NCBI RefSeq assembly: GCF_003259525.1
Contig: NZ_QLLO01000012.1
Coordinates: forward strand, 1-39,445
Source: Olleya aquimaris
Lineage (GTDB): Bacteria; Bacteroidota; Bacteroidia; Flavobacteriales; Flavobacteriaceae
DNA: 39,445 bases
Direction of reading: 5' to 3'
Shown: piece after piece, positions 18,698-26,768 of the stretch
Position numbering within the stretch: the stretch's first letter is position 1
How the letters are laid out: every line of letters starts with the position of its first letter
Position numbers and translations under genes: made by a program
Notes under the pieces: model-generated
What the model was told of the DNA's origin: nothing
The model's database searches: none
Seen by the model: the letters and a program-made list of their open reading frames with translations, nothing else

Positions 18698-19056
18698 TTT
18701 GAATTGAATAAATTTTTAATATCATTAGGTATAGGCATAGATTTTAATGGTGGTACGTTTGCACTGCCTGTGTTACCAAGTGGCACGTGGTCAATAAATG
18801 ATTTCCAACCACCAACAAGTAACCTAATAATTTGACCGAGTACTTCTTTAGCATCTTTTTGCATAAATCCAAACTTTAGCATTAACCAATGTGAATAGGT
18901 ATGTTCTATTGGGTAAGATTGCCCTATGATATGACTGCGTTCTAAATGATACCAAGCATTACTATACTGCTTATTTTCTAAACAGAAACTATATCGTTTT
19001 AATTCTTCGTTATAAGCCTGTTTAAGAGGTTTAGGTATTTTAGCATTAAACTTCAT
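18694..19056 (-). CDS. DUF3703 family protein
   Basis: 120-residue soluble protein starting MKFNAKIPK. It shows the DUF3703 pattern: a WYHLERSHIIGQS phrase, then HTYSHWLML, GQIIRLLVGGW, and the C-terminal PLGNTGSANV...MPIPNDI. Function unknown, but the family is repeatedly found beside Czc and P-type ATPase genes in metal-resistance clusters. Two upstream ATGs (19062 and 19086) are in frame; the family start favours 19056. It overlaps the ATPase gene by 4 bp, so the two are likely translated together. Confidence 0.8.
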   Translation of the reverse strand: MKFNAKIPKPLKQAYNEELKRYSFCLENKQYSNAWYHLERSHIIGQSYPIEHTYSHWLMLKFGFMQKDAKEVLGQIIRLLVGGWKSFIDHVPLGNTGSANVPPLKSMPIPNDIKNLFNSK

Positions 19057-19093
19057 ATCCATTAATTTTGAATAAAAGTAGTACAATCGTTAG

Positions 19094-19112
19094 TGCAATG
19101 GAAGTGCATTTG
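19094..19112 (-). promoter_or_regulatory. Operator-like motif before DUF3703-ATPase
   Basis: TGCAATGGAAGTGCATTTG contains the dyad TGCAA-N5-GTGCA and matches 14 of 19 bases of the site at 25624-25642, in the same orientation. It sits in the short gap between the Fur-family gene and DUF3703, 38 bp upstream of the preferred start. It probably binds the Fur-family regulator encoded next door (inference). Confidence 0.4.
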
Positions 19113-19526
19113 TTATCCACTACACTTATCACATATACCTTTTACAACCAAGTTTACATTTTCTGAAACAAAGCCATCAGGCACTTTAATTTTTGGTATT
19201 TTATGGTCTGTTAAGCAAATGGTTTCATTACAATTGTTACAATGGAAATGTAAGTGTAAATCTTTATTTATATCACAACTACAACCTTGTTCACATAAAG
19301 CATATTTAGTAATACCTGTACCATCATCTATTTGATGCACAATATCTTTTTCCTCGAATGTTTTAATAGTTCTGTACAATGTAGTTCTATCTGCTTTTTC
19401 AAAAGCATTTTCTATATCACTTAATGTTACTGCTACTTGTTTATTTACAAGAAACTTATAAATCAATAAACGCATTGCCGTAACGCGAATATTTTTTAAC
19501 TCTAATAATTGTTCTATGGTTTGCAT
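19113..19526 (-). CDS. Fur-family metalloregulator (Zur-like)
   Basis: 137-residue repressor of the Fur/Zur/PerR family. The N-terminal winged helix includes the recognition-helix phrase DRTTLYRTIKTFEEKDIVHQI (about 46-66). The metal-sensing region has HLHFHCNNC (91-99) and a C-terminal CDKC (132-135), giving the two CxxC pairs of the structural zinc site and a His cluster. It is encoded between the CzcB-like adaptor (3 bp) and DUF3703, so it probably controls this Zn/Cd/Co operon and itself. Which metal it senses cannot be read from the sequence. Confidence 0.88.
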   Translation of the reverse strand: MQTIEQLLELKNIRVTAMRLLIYKFLVNKQVAVTLSDIENAFEKADRTTLYRTIKTFEEKDIVHQIDDGTGITKYALCEQGCSCDINKDLHLHFHCNNCNETICLTDHKIPKIKVPDGFVSENVNLVVKGICDKCSG

Positions 19527-19529
19527 AAT

Positions 19530-20735
19530 CTAATGTTCGTGTTCTGCTTCTCCTTTTTTCATTTCGGCTATTAAATAATACGCATTGTTATAAGCGAATT
19601 TTGTGATTTTATCTTGTTCTTCAGTAAATTGAACAGCTACCCAATTGCCATCTTTTGCTCCTAAAAGCACTTCAATAGGTTTAAAACTCCAATCGTCATT
19701 TTCTTTTTCTGCCGAAAACACGAAAAATCTATCACCTTCTTTTACTATCGCACTTTCAGGAAGTGCTTTTGTTTTGGTGTTCTCTACTTGAATTTTACCT
19801 TGGATATACATTCCAGGAATTAAGTTACCTTTCTTGTTTTCAATTTCAGCGTGTACGTGTACTGCTTTAGGGTCATCTTCAAATGTTTTGCTTACGGAAT
19901 AGATTTCTGCTGTTAATTCTTCATCTTGCATTGTTTGTATATTAAAGCTTACTTTTTGACCTTTCTTAACTTTATACACATCTTTTTCAAAGACCATTAA
20001 ATCAGCGTGAACGTGATGTGTATTTACAATTTCAAAGAGTTCAGTTTGTGGTTCAACATACTGTCCTGTTTTTACTTCTACCTTTTGCACATAGCCTTCA
20101 ATAGGACTGCGTAATGATATACTTTGAGCAATTGTTCCATTTCGTACTGATGACGTATTTATGTTTAATAGTTTCAACTGCGCTTCCAATCCATTTACCA
20201 TAGCTTTAGAGGCATCATATTCGGCTTCGGCCTTTTGAAAATTTGCACCAGAGCCAACTCCCGCATCATATAATTTTTGTTGACGCTCAAAGTTCTTCTT
20301 TAAAAAATTACTATTGCTAAAAGCATTCAAATAATCGGTTTGCATTTGAATAATATTTGGATGTGAAAGATATGCCACAATTTGACCTTTATTCACTTTG
20401 TCTCCTTCAATCACTTTTATGGATAACACATTTGCACCAACTACAGAAGTTATTGCTGCTTCACTTTGTGGTGGTACTTCCAATGTGCCATTTGCTTCTA
20501 CATAACCACTCATATTACGCAATGCAATGGTGTCTATCTTCATTTTTAAAGCTTCAAACTGTTGTTGTGAAAGCATCACTTCTTCGCCTTCGCTATGGTC
20601 ATCGTTTTCTTCAATCTTTTGTTCCTCGTTATGGGAATGACCATCACCTTCCTTATGGCTTTCTTTATTTCCGCAAGCAACAACTAAAAATGAAACTGTT
20701 AGTAGTGCTAAAATTATATATTGTGTGTTTTTCAT
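19530..20735 (-). CDS. czcB: CzcB-like RND periplasmic adaptor
   Basis: 401-residue lipoprotein adaptor of a heavy-metal RND pump. Signal peptide with lipobox LVVAC (C21), then a His/Glu-rich linker (HKEGDGHSHNEEQ; DDHSEGE) likely to bind divalent metal. The barrel-sandwich core and helical hairpin follow (about 75-310; VEANGTLEVPPQSEAAI opens it), and the protein ends in His residues (GEAEHEH). It lacks the extra YHS-like and DUF3347 domains of the CusB-like adaptor. It lies 4 bp downstream of the CzcA-TolC fusion and partners with it. Confidence 0.9.
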   Translation of the reverse strand: MKNTQYIILALLTVSFLVVACGNKESHKEGDGHSHNEEQKIEENDDHSEGEEVMLSQQQFEALKMKIDTIALRNMSGYVEANGTLEVPPQSEAAITSVVGANVLSIKVIEGDKVNKGQIVAYLSHPNIIQMQTDYLNAFSNSNFLKKNFERQQKLYDAGVGSGANFQKAEAEYDASKAMVNGLEAQLKLLNINTSSVRNGTIAQSISLRSPIEGYVQKVEVKTGQYVEPQTELFEIVNTHHVHADLMVFEKDVYKVKKGQKVSFNIQTMQDEELTAEIYSVSKTFEDDPKAVHVHAEIENKKGNLIPGMYIQGKIQVENTKTKALPESAIVKEGDRFFVFSAEKENDDWSFKPIEVLLGAKDGNWVAVQFTEEQDKITKFAYNNAYYLIAEMKKGEAEHEH

Positions 20736-20739
20736 TGTC

Positions 20740-23700
20740 TTATTGATTAAAATATTGTAATTGAAATGTACTTTCTAAATAGTTTGCTAACGCTGTTTGA
20801 GCTTCCAGTTCTGATTGAATAGCTTCTTTTATAAGTTGTGTAAACGCTGTGTAATCAATCTCTCCTTCTTTATAAGCAAACAAAGCACCAGTTTTTTGTT
20901 CTTTAATAAGTGGTAATACTTCATCCTTATAGAACAGCCAAGATGTTTTCCATTTTTGGTGATTTTCTTTGGCTTGATTAAATTTAGATTGCACTTCCTT
21001 TTGCTTGAACTGCATATTTGATTCGGCAATTTGCCTATCAATTTTTGCAGTTCTAACTTGTGCTTTTGTTGTACCAGATAAAAACGGTATGGAAATACCA
21101 GCTTGATAGGTATAAAACCCTGAATTTCCGTTTACTTTTTGCAAACCACCTTGAAGGTTTAACTTTGGTAAATTTTCAGCTTTGGCAGCTTTAAAGTTTG
21201 CTTCTGCCTCTGCGAGTTGAAGTTGAGAAACAGTATATAAAGGGTGTGCTTCTATACTAAAGGATTCTACATTTATTTCGCTCGCTATATCAATTTCATC
21301 TGAAACCGTATAAAAATCATCTGAAATCAACCACAAGTTTAATTGTTGTAAAGCAATAACATATTCGCTTTTTGATTGCAAAAATTTATTCTGAATCTGT
21401 AAGGCTTGATTTTTGGCTGCTGCATATTCCAGTTTAGAAATGGCTTCTACTTCATAATTTAAAGCAACTGCTTTTTCAAAGTTGGTATAAATGGAATCTA
21501 ACTCTTTGTATAAATTATAATTCCTTTTACTCTGTAAAGCATTTGCCCACGCTTTCTTTACTTCCAGTTCTAAATCTAATTCTGAAAGCTGAAACGCTTT
21601 TTGAGCTAACTGAATGCGTTGCTCCAGTAATTTTCTCTTTGGTGCTATACCAAATACATCAATATTTGATTGACCAACTCCAATAGTGGTGTAAATACCA
21701 TTTCCGTTATTGATTTCTTCACCTCCCGTAAAAATTTGGGTAGTACCAAAATCGAAAGCAGTTCCTTTTAATTGTTGTTGCTTATCAATTTCGAGTTGTT
21801 GTTGTTTTAAACTTGGATAGTTTTCTTTAGCCAATTTTACAGCTTCTTGCATCGAAATAATTGGTAACGAATCATTTATTTTTTGCGCATTTCCTGTTAT
21901 TGGCAACAAAAACATAAAAGCCACCATAGCAGTAACTGTAATTACCTTTTTGTTAGCCCTAAAATTGAATGATTTGTTTTCTACCCAATGATATAATATA
22001 GGTAAAACGAATAATGTTAATAGTGTAGAGGTTAACAAACCACCAATTACAACGGTTGCTAAAGGTCGCTGAACTTCTGCACCAGCCGATGCTGAAATTG
22101 CCATAGGTAGAAAGCCTAAAACATCTGTAAAAGCAGTTAACATTATAGGTCTGATTCTTCGCTTTGTACCTTCTATAATTCTATCTTTTAGATTGGTAAC
22201 TCCTTCTTCTTTTAACTCATTCAAACCACTAATCATTACTAATCCGTTTAATACTGCAACACCAAACAACACAATAAAACCAACACCTGCCGAAATACTA
22301 AAAGGCATATCACGCAACCATAACGCTACAACACCTCCAATGGTTGCCATTGGGATTGCTATATAAATCATCAAGGTTTGTGGTAAGGATTTTAATGCAA
22401 AATAAATCAGTACAAAAATGAGTAACAAGGCAATAGGAACAACAGTTTGTAAACGGTTACTGGCACGTTCTAAATTTTCAAAAGCACCACCATAACGAAT
22501 GAAATAACCAGAAGGCAGTTCTAATTGTGCATCTAATTTAGTTTTAATTTCTTCTACCAATGATTTTACATCACGACCTCTAACATTGACACCTACATAA
22601 GTTCTTCTGTTGGTATTGTCTCTACTGATTTGCATTGGACCAGCTTTGTAGCTAACATCCGCAATTTCACGTAATGGAATTTGCGCACCAGAAGGCAAGT
22701 TGATATACAAATTTTGCACATCTGTTATGTCTTTACGATTATGAGAACTTAACCTAACCACCAAATCAAATCGCTTTTCGCCTTCAAAAATAGTTCCTGC
22801 TATTCCTCCTGCAAAAGCTGATTGCACAATTTGATTTAATGTATTTATTTGAAGTCCGTATTGTGCCAATTTACTTCTGTTATACGTAATTGTCATTTGT
22901 GGTAAACCCGTTGTAGCTTCCGCTTTCATATCGCCAATACCTTCTGTACCAGCAATGATTTTAGATATTTCTTCTGCTTTTTGAGACAGTAGATTTATAT
23001 CTTCTCCATAAAGTTTAATAGCAATATCTTCTCTAACACCTTCAAGTAATTCATTAAAACGCATTTCAATGGGTTGTGTAAATTCATAGTTAACACCAGG
23101 AATTATTTCAACAGCTTCTTTCATTTTTTCAATGAGTTCATCTTTTGTCTCTACAGTAGTCCATTCGCTTTTTGGTTTCAGTATTACAAAAACATCAGCA
23201 ATATCCATTGGCATTGGATCTGTTGGAATTTCTGCAACACCAATTCGACTGACTATTTTTTCAACTTCTGGAAACTTTGCTTTTACAATTTGTTCAATTT
23301 TTGTAGTTGTTTCAATCGTTTCTGTAAGTGAGCTACCGGGTTTTAAGATGGCGTGAAATGCAATATCACCTTCATCTAATTGTGGAATAAATTCGCCACC
23401 CATTCTTGTAAACATAAAAACTGCAATACCAAATAATACAACAGAAACACCAATTATTAATTTTCCTTTCTTTAAGGCTTTTTCTAATAGCGGTTGGTAT
23501 TTACGTTCTACCCAATGCACAAATTTATCGCCATACGATTGTTTGTCATTTTTTGGTGCTCTTAAAATCAAGGCAGACATCATTGGTACATACGTCAAAC
23601 AAAGTACCATTGCACCAATCATTGCAAAAATGAAAGTCAATGCCATTGGTTTGAACATTTTTCCTTCAATGCCTTCTAATGCTAATATTGGTAGAAATAC

Positions 23701-25074
23701 AATTAGGATAATCAGCTGGCCGAAAAAGGCAGCATTCATCATTTTTTTTGAAGCATCTGCTGCAACGCCATCGCGTTCTTTGGATGTCAATTTCCTTTTC
23801 TTTAATACTTGTGATGCAATAAGAAAAACTGTACTTTCTACAATAATTACAGCACCATCGACAATAATTCCGAAATCTATTGCTCCCAGACTCATTAAAT
23901 TAGCCCAAACATCAAAAACATTCATTAGTATAAATGCGAATAATAGTGATAATGGAATTGTTGAAGCTACTATTAAACCACCTCTCCAGTTTCCTAATAA
24001 AAAGATAAGTACAAAAATGACTATTAATGCGCCTTCCATAAGGTTTCCAGCTACCGTTGATGTCGTTTCTGCTATTAATTTACTACGGTCTAATAAAGGT
24101 TCAATAATCACGCCTTCAGGCAATGATTCTTCAATTTGAGCCATTCGCACTTTTACATTCTCAATAACATCGTTTGAATTAGCGCCTTTAAGCATCATAA
24201 CCAAACCACCAACTACTTCGCCTTCGCCATCTTGGGTTAAAGCGCCATAACGAATAGCAGCACCAAATTGTACCGTTGCAATGTCGCCTACGGTAATTGG
24301 AATATTGTTTGTGTTTTTAACCGTAATCTTTTTAATATCCTCTAAACTACGCACCAAGCCTTCGCCACGAATAAAATTGGCTTGATGGTTCTTTTCAATG
24401 TATGCACCACCTGTATTTTGATTGTTGGCTTCAAGAGCTTCAAAAACATCGGTAATTGTTAAACCAATAGCTTTTAGTTCGTTTGGGTCTACAGCAACTT
24501 CGTACTGTTTAATTTTTCCACCTATTGCGTTTACTTCAATAACACCTTCTACCATAGCCATTTGACGCTGTACAATCCAATCTTGCATTGTACGCAAATC
24601 AGTAACCGAATATTTGTCTTTATATTCTGGTTTTACTTTAAGTGTGTATTGATAGATTTCTCCTAAACCAGAAGAAATAGGACCCATAGTTGGTTCGCCA
24701 AAACCACTCGGAATTTGTTCTTTGACTTCGTTTAGTTTTTCAGCTACTAATTGACGCGGTAGATACGTTCCCATATCATCGTCAAAAACTATAGTAACCA
24801 CAGACAAGCCAAAACGAGAAATGGAACGGATTTCCTTTACTTCAGGTAAGTTACTCATTGCGACTTCCACAGGATAGGTTACAAATTGCTCAATGTCCTC
24901 TGTACCTAAATTGGGTGCTTGTGTAATGACTTGTACTTGATTATTGGTAATATCTGGAACAGCATCGATTGGTACTTGGGTCATACTCCAAATACCTGCT
25001 CCAACAATGGTAAGCGTTAGCAAACCAATAATGAATTTGTTATTGATTGAAAAATCAATGATTTTATTAATCAT
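20740..25074 (-). CDS. czcA: CzcA-type RND pump fused to TolC-like outer-membrane factor
   Basis: 1444-residue fusion. Residues 1-1040 are a complete heavy-metal RND pump: VDAVPDITNNQVQV near the N-terminus, FGIIVDGAVIIVES with the proton-relay Asp, and the late GTKRRIRPIMLTAFTD motif. A basic stretch and a hydrophobic segment with an AQ site (about 1043-1063, VITVTAMVAF to GNAQ) look exactly like an internal signal peptide. The rest (about 1064-1444) is a TolC/CzcC-like channel protein starting with ISMQEAVKLAKENYPSL. Fusion of pump and channel is known in Bacteroidetes. Separate location in inner and outer membranes would require cleavage after the internal signal. The czcB, Fur and DUF3703 context suggests Zn/Cd/Co export. 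Confidence 0.92.
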   Translation of the reverse strand: MINKIIDFSINNKFIIGLLTLTIVGAGIWSMTQVPIDAVPDITNNQVQVITQAPNLGTEDIEQFVTYPVEVAMSNLPEVKEIRSISRFGLSVVTIVFDDDMGTYLPRQLVAEKLNEVKEQIPSGFGEPTMGPISSGLGEIYQYTLKVKPEYKDKYSVTDLRTMQDWIVQRQMAMVEGVIEVNAIGGKIKQYEVAVDPNELKAIGLTITDVFEALEANNQNTGGAYIEKNHQANFIRGEGLVRSLEDIKKITVKNTNNIPITVGDIATVQFGAAIRYGALTQDGEGEVVGGLVMMLKGANSNDVIENVKVRMAQIEESLPEGVIIEPLLDRSKLIAETTSTVAGNLMEGALIVIFVLIFLLGNWRGGLIVASTIPLSLLFAFILMNVFDVWANLMSLGAIDFGIIVDGAVIIVESTVFLIASQVLKKRKLTSKERDGVAADASKKMMNAAFFGQLIILIVFLPILALEGIEGKMFKPMALTFIFAMIGAMVLCLTYVPMMSALILRAPKNDKQSYGDKFVHWVERKYQPLLEKALKKGKLIIGVSVVLFGIAVFMFTRMGGEFIPQLDEGDIAFHAILKPGSSLTETIETTTKIEQIVKAKFPEVEKIVSRIGVAEIPTDPMPMDIADVFVILKPKSEWTTVETKDELIEKMKEAVEIIPGVNYEFTQPIEMRFNELLEGVREDIAIKLYGEDINLLSQKAEEISKIIAGTEGIGDMKAEATTGLPQMTITYNRSKLAQYGLQINTLNQIVQSAFAGGIAGTIFEGEKRFDLVVRLSSHNRKDITDVQNLYINLPSGAQIPLREIADVSYKAGPMQISRDNTNRRTYVGVNVRGRDVKSLVEEIKTKLDAQLELPSGYFIRYGGAFENLERASNRLQTVVPIALLLIFVLIYFALKSLPQTLMIYIAIPMATIGGVVALWLRDMPFSISAGVGFIVLFGVAVLNGLVMISGLNELKEEGVTNLKDRIIEGTKRRIRPIMLTAFTDVLGFLPMAISASAGAEVQRPLATVVIGGLLTSTLLTLFVLPILYHWVENKSFNFRANKKVITVTAMVAFMFLLPITGNAQKINDSLPIISMQEAVKLAKENYPSLKQQQLEIDKQQQLKGTAFDFGTTQIFTGGEEINNGNGIYTTIGVGQSNIDVFGIAPKRKLLEQRIQLAQKAFQLSELDLELEVKKAWANALQSKRNYNLYKELDSIYTNFEKAVALNYEVEAISKLEYAAAKNQALQIQNKFLQSKSEYVIALQQLNLWLISDDFYTVSDEIDIASEINVESFSIEAHPLYTVSQLQLAEAEANFKAAKAENLPKLNLQGGLQKVNGNSGFYTYQAGISIPFLSGTTKAQVRTAKIDRQIAESNMQFKQKEVQSKFNQAKENHQKWKTSWLFYKDEVLPLIKEQKTGALFAYKEGEIDYTAFTQLIKEAIQSELEAQTALANYLESTFQLQYFNQ

Positions 25075-25085
25075 AGAAAATGTAT

Positions 25086-25200
25086 TAATTCAGTTAAACT
25101 ATTCGATACAATTCTGATATAAGAAATAGAATTGTACGAAATAAAAAGAACCATTTAGGCTCAAAATTGGATATAGTTATCCTTTAAAAAAACTGAATTA
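25086..25200 (-). promoter_or_regulatory. Potential three-way-junction leader before CzcA-TolC
   Basis: On the minus strand, AACTGAATTA/TAATTCAGTT (25191-25200 with 25086-25095) form a perfect 10-bp outer stem. Inside lie two perfect hairpins: GGATA/TATCC (25169-25173 with 25178-25182) and TACAATTCT/AGAATTGTA (25107-25115 with 25128-25136). The outer stem ends 11 bases before the pump's start codon and its 5' arm overlaps the stop codon of the upstream gene. This fold could control translation or couple it to the upstream gene. Confidence 0.45.
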
Positions 25201-25593
25201 TGCCCTTGGTGGCTGGAAAAGTGATTCCAAATATCTGGAAGTGAAGTTTACTTTATGTAAATTATACTGTTTTTTCTCTTCAAATTTTAGTCGATTGGTT
25301 AAAGCCAAATTGTTGTTCGCAATAATTAATACCAAAGGGTGACAACATTGATTATGGGAATGGAAAGGTGTATTCTCCTTATCTGGGTTATGATGATGCC
25401 CTTCATTTTTTGTATCATTGTCAATGTAATCTTCAACTACATATTCAAGGAAAGAGTCGCCATAGACTTTATGTTCTTGATAATGGGTAATAACACTTGA
25501 AATTTCTTTAATTGGACCACAAAAGTCCATATCTATGCTTATCCCTTGAAAAAAGAATAAAATAGACATTGATATGGAAAAAAATATTTTCAT
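25198..25593 (-). CDS. HYC_CC_PP-like secreted protein
   Basis: 131-residue exported small protein. The signal peptide (MKIFFSISMS then a hydrophobic stretch) is followed by MDFCG, then a His-rich segment (EGHHHNPDKENTPFHSHNQCCHP) and the C-terminal FQPPRA. The FC, CC and PP landmarks match the HYC_CC_PP family in order, making it a divergent relative of the protein at 16273-16686. A periplasmic metal-binding role is inferred from the His/Cys content. It opens the Czc-type operon, behind a good promoter box and the TGCAA operator repeats. Confidence 0.75.
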   Translation of the reverse strand: MKIFFSISMSILFFFQGISIDMDFCGPIKEISSVITHYQEHKVYGDSFLEYVVEDYIDNDTKNEGHHHNPDKENTPFHSHNQCCHPLVLIIANNNLALTNRLKFEEKKQYNLHKVNFTSRYLESLFQPPRA

Positions 25594-25603
25594 ATAATTT
25601 AGA

Positions 25604-25611
25604 CAAATATA
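25604..25611 (-). promoter_or_regulatory. Promoter -7 box of the Czc-type operon
   Basis: TATATTTG on the minus strand matches the Bacteroidetes -7 consensus TAnnTTTG exactly and lies 11 bp before the start codon at 25593, so the leader would be very short. The upstream -33 region falls within the TGCAA repeats, so repressor binding there would block RNA polymerase. Confidence 0.5.
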
Positions 25612-25623
25612 TAAATTATTTAA

Positions 25624-25651
25624 TGCAATGGTGTTGCAAATGATGTTGCAA
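25624..25651 (-). promoter_or_regulatory. Operator: three TGCAA units
   Basis: TGCAA occurs at 25624-25628, 25635-25639 and 25647-25651, spaced 11 and 12 bp (about one helical turn). Together they give overlapping dyads TGCAA-N5-TTGCA and TTGCAA-N6-TTGCAA. The first 19 bases share 14 with the motif at 19094-19112. Its position over the promoter points to a repressor site, most likely for the Fur-family protein of this operon. Confidence 0.5.
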
Positions 25652-25661
25652 AAGTATTATA

Positions 25662-26765
25662 CTACCACTTACCCATTTTAGAAAGTACTTTTTTATACTT
25701 CAGCATTTGTATGTCATCCTTACAATAAGGGTGTTCTAATAACTCTTTTAGCTTACCAATAAATTCATTGGAAACAAATCCTTTTTTCTTTAAAATCTCA
25801 AATAGAATTAGAGCTTGTTCCGCTCTGTATTTAGCTTTTTTGACAAATTCCTCACCATTTTCTGGTTTTTCATAATGACTTTGAATATCGAAATGTTTAT
25901 CAATATCTCCTTTATAACCAATTAATAGTTTTTCTGCATTCTGTTGGGTTACTCCATTTGTAGTGAATACATAGTCTCTATCTTGTGTAAGACGATTAAT
26001 TCTTGTTTGGCCATCTGCATAGTCATTGGGATGAATTTCTAAATAATGTGAGCGGTCTAATGGTAAAGTTATTACTGCTCTTGGGTCATATAACCCTTGA
26101 AAACGATTTGTTTCAAAATGCCTGATGGATACAGGATTATCGCAAGTTATGAGAGGTGCATTCGCATCATTAATTTTAATAACATTAATAGTACAGTCAT
26201 ATTTATATTTTACAAAATTCCCCCATTGTTCTAAATGGTTTACTAAAAAAACCGTTCTTGAACGTTCGTTATGTTCTTTTTTTACAGCTTCAATATCATC
26301 AATGTGAAACTTTATTTTTTCACCATATAAGTTCATTTTTATCAATCCTTCTTCATCTGCTGTATGAGCTGCTCTATCAAAAATTTGATTATTCATACTC
26401 CGTTGAAGATTTAAAATTCTTGGTGTTCTAAAATATAGCGAGAGACAAACGTAGAGTATCTGTATTTTTTGTTCTTGGGTTACCGTTAAAGTTTTTTCAT
26501 CAATAAGCAGAGAATAGACCTTTTGAAATTCACTATCTACATTTTCAGCGTAATGTTTTTCTAATGCATATTTAATCTCATCAGATTCTGCTGGAATAGT
26601 ATATATGTTTTTCTCAAAACAAATATCTTTAGTACTAATCTGTTCTAAAAGAATATCATCATCAGTTTTATAAACATCAACAAAATAATTTCTTTTTCTA
26701 CCTTCAATTCCAAAGTTCTTTAAATATGAACGTGGAATATAATGTTGTTTTATTGGGTTTGACAT
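25662..26765 (-). CDS. DUF4238 family protein in Argonaute operon
   Basis: 367-residue soluble protein of the DUF4238 family. The family's N-terminal signature HYIPRSYLKNF is at residues 8-18, and the central ITCDNPV (206-212) followed by VITLPLDRSHYLEIHP is also typical. No signal peptide or membrane helix. The biochemical activity of DUF4238 is not established to my knowledge; conserved His and Asp residues would fit a nuclease or hydrolase, but this is a guess. It begins 3 bp after the HEPN-like gene, which in turn follows the Argonaute by 9 bp, so it is very likely part of the same defence operon, of which it is the last gene. Confidence 0.85.
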   Translation of the reverse strand: MSNPIKQHYIPRSYLKNFGIEGRKRNYFVDVYKTDDDILLEQISTKDICFEKNIYTIPAESDEIKYALEKHYAENVDSEFQKVYSLLIDEKTLTVTQEQKIQILYVCLSLYFRTPRILNLQRSMNNQIFDRAAHTADEEGLIKMNLYGEKIKFHIDDIEAVKKEHNERSRTVFLVNHLEQWGNFVKYKYDCTINVIKINDANAPLITCDNPVSIRHFETNRFQGLYDPRAVITLPLDRSHYLEIHPNDYADGQTRINRLTQDRDYVFTTNGVTQQNAEKLLIGYKGDIDKHFDIQSHYEKPENGEEFVKKAKYRAEQALILFEILKKKGFVSNEFIGKLKELLEHPYCKDDIQMLKYKKVLSKMGKW

Positions 26766-26768
26766 ACT

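Noticed and set aside
23543-24139. 198-residue open frame on the plus strand
   Set aside because: It runs antisense within the CzcA pump coding region, has biased composition and no recognisable family. Treated as a shadow, as are the other plus-strand frames.
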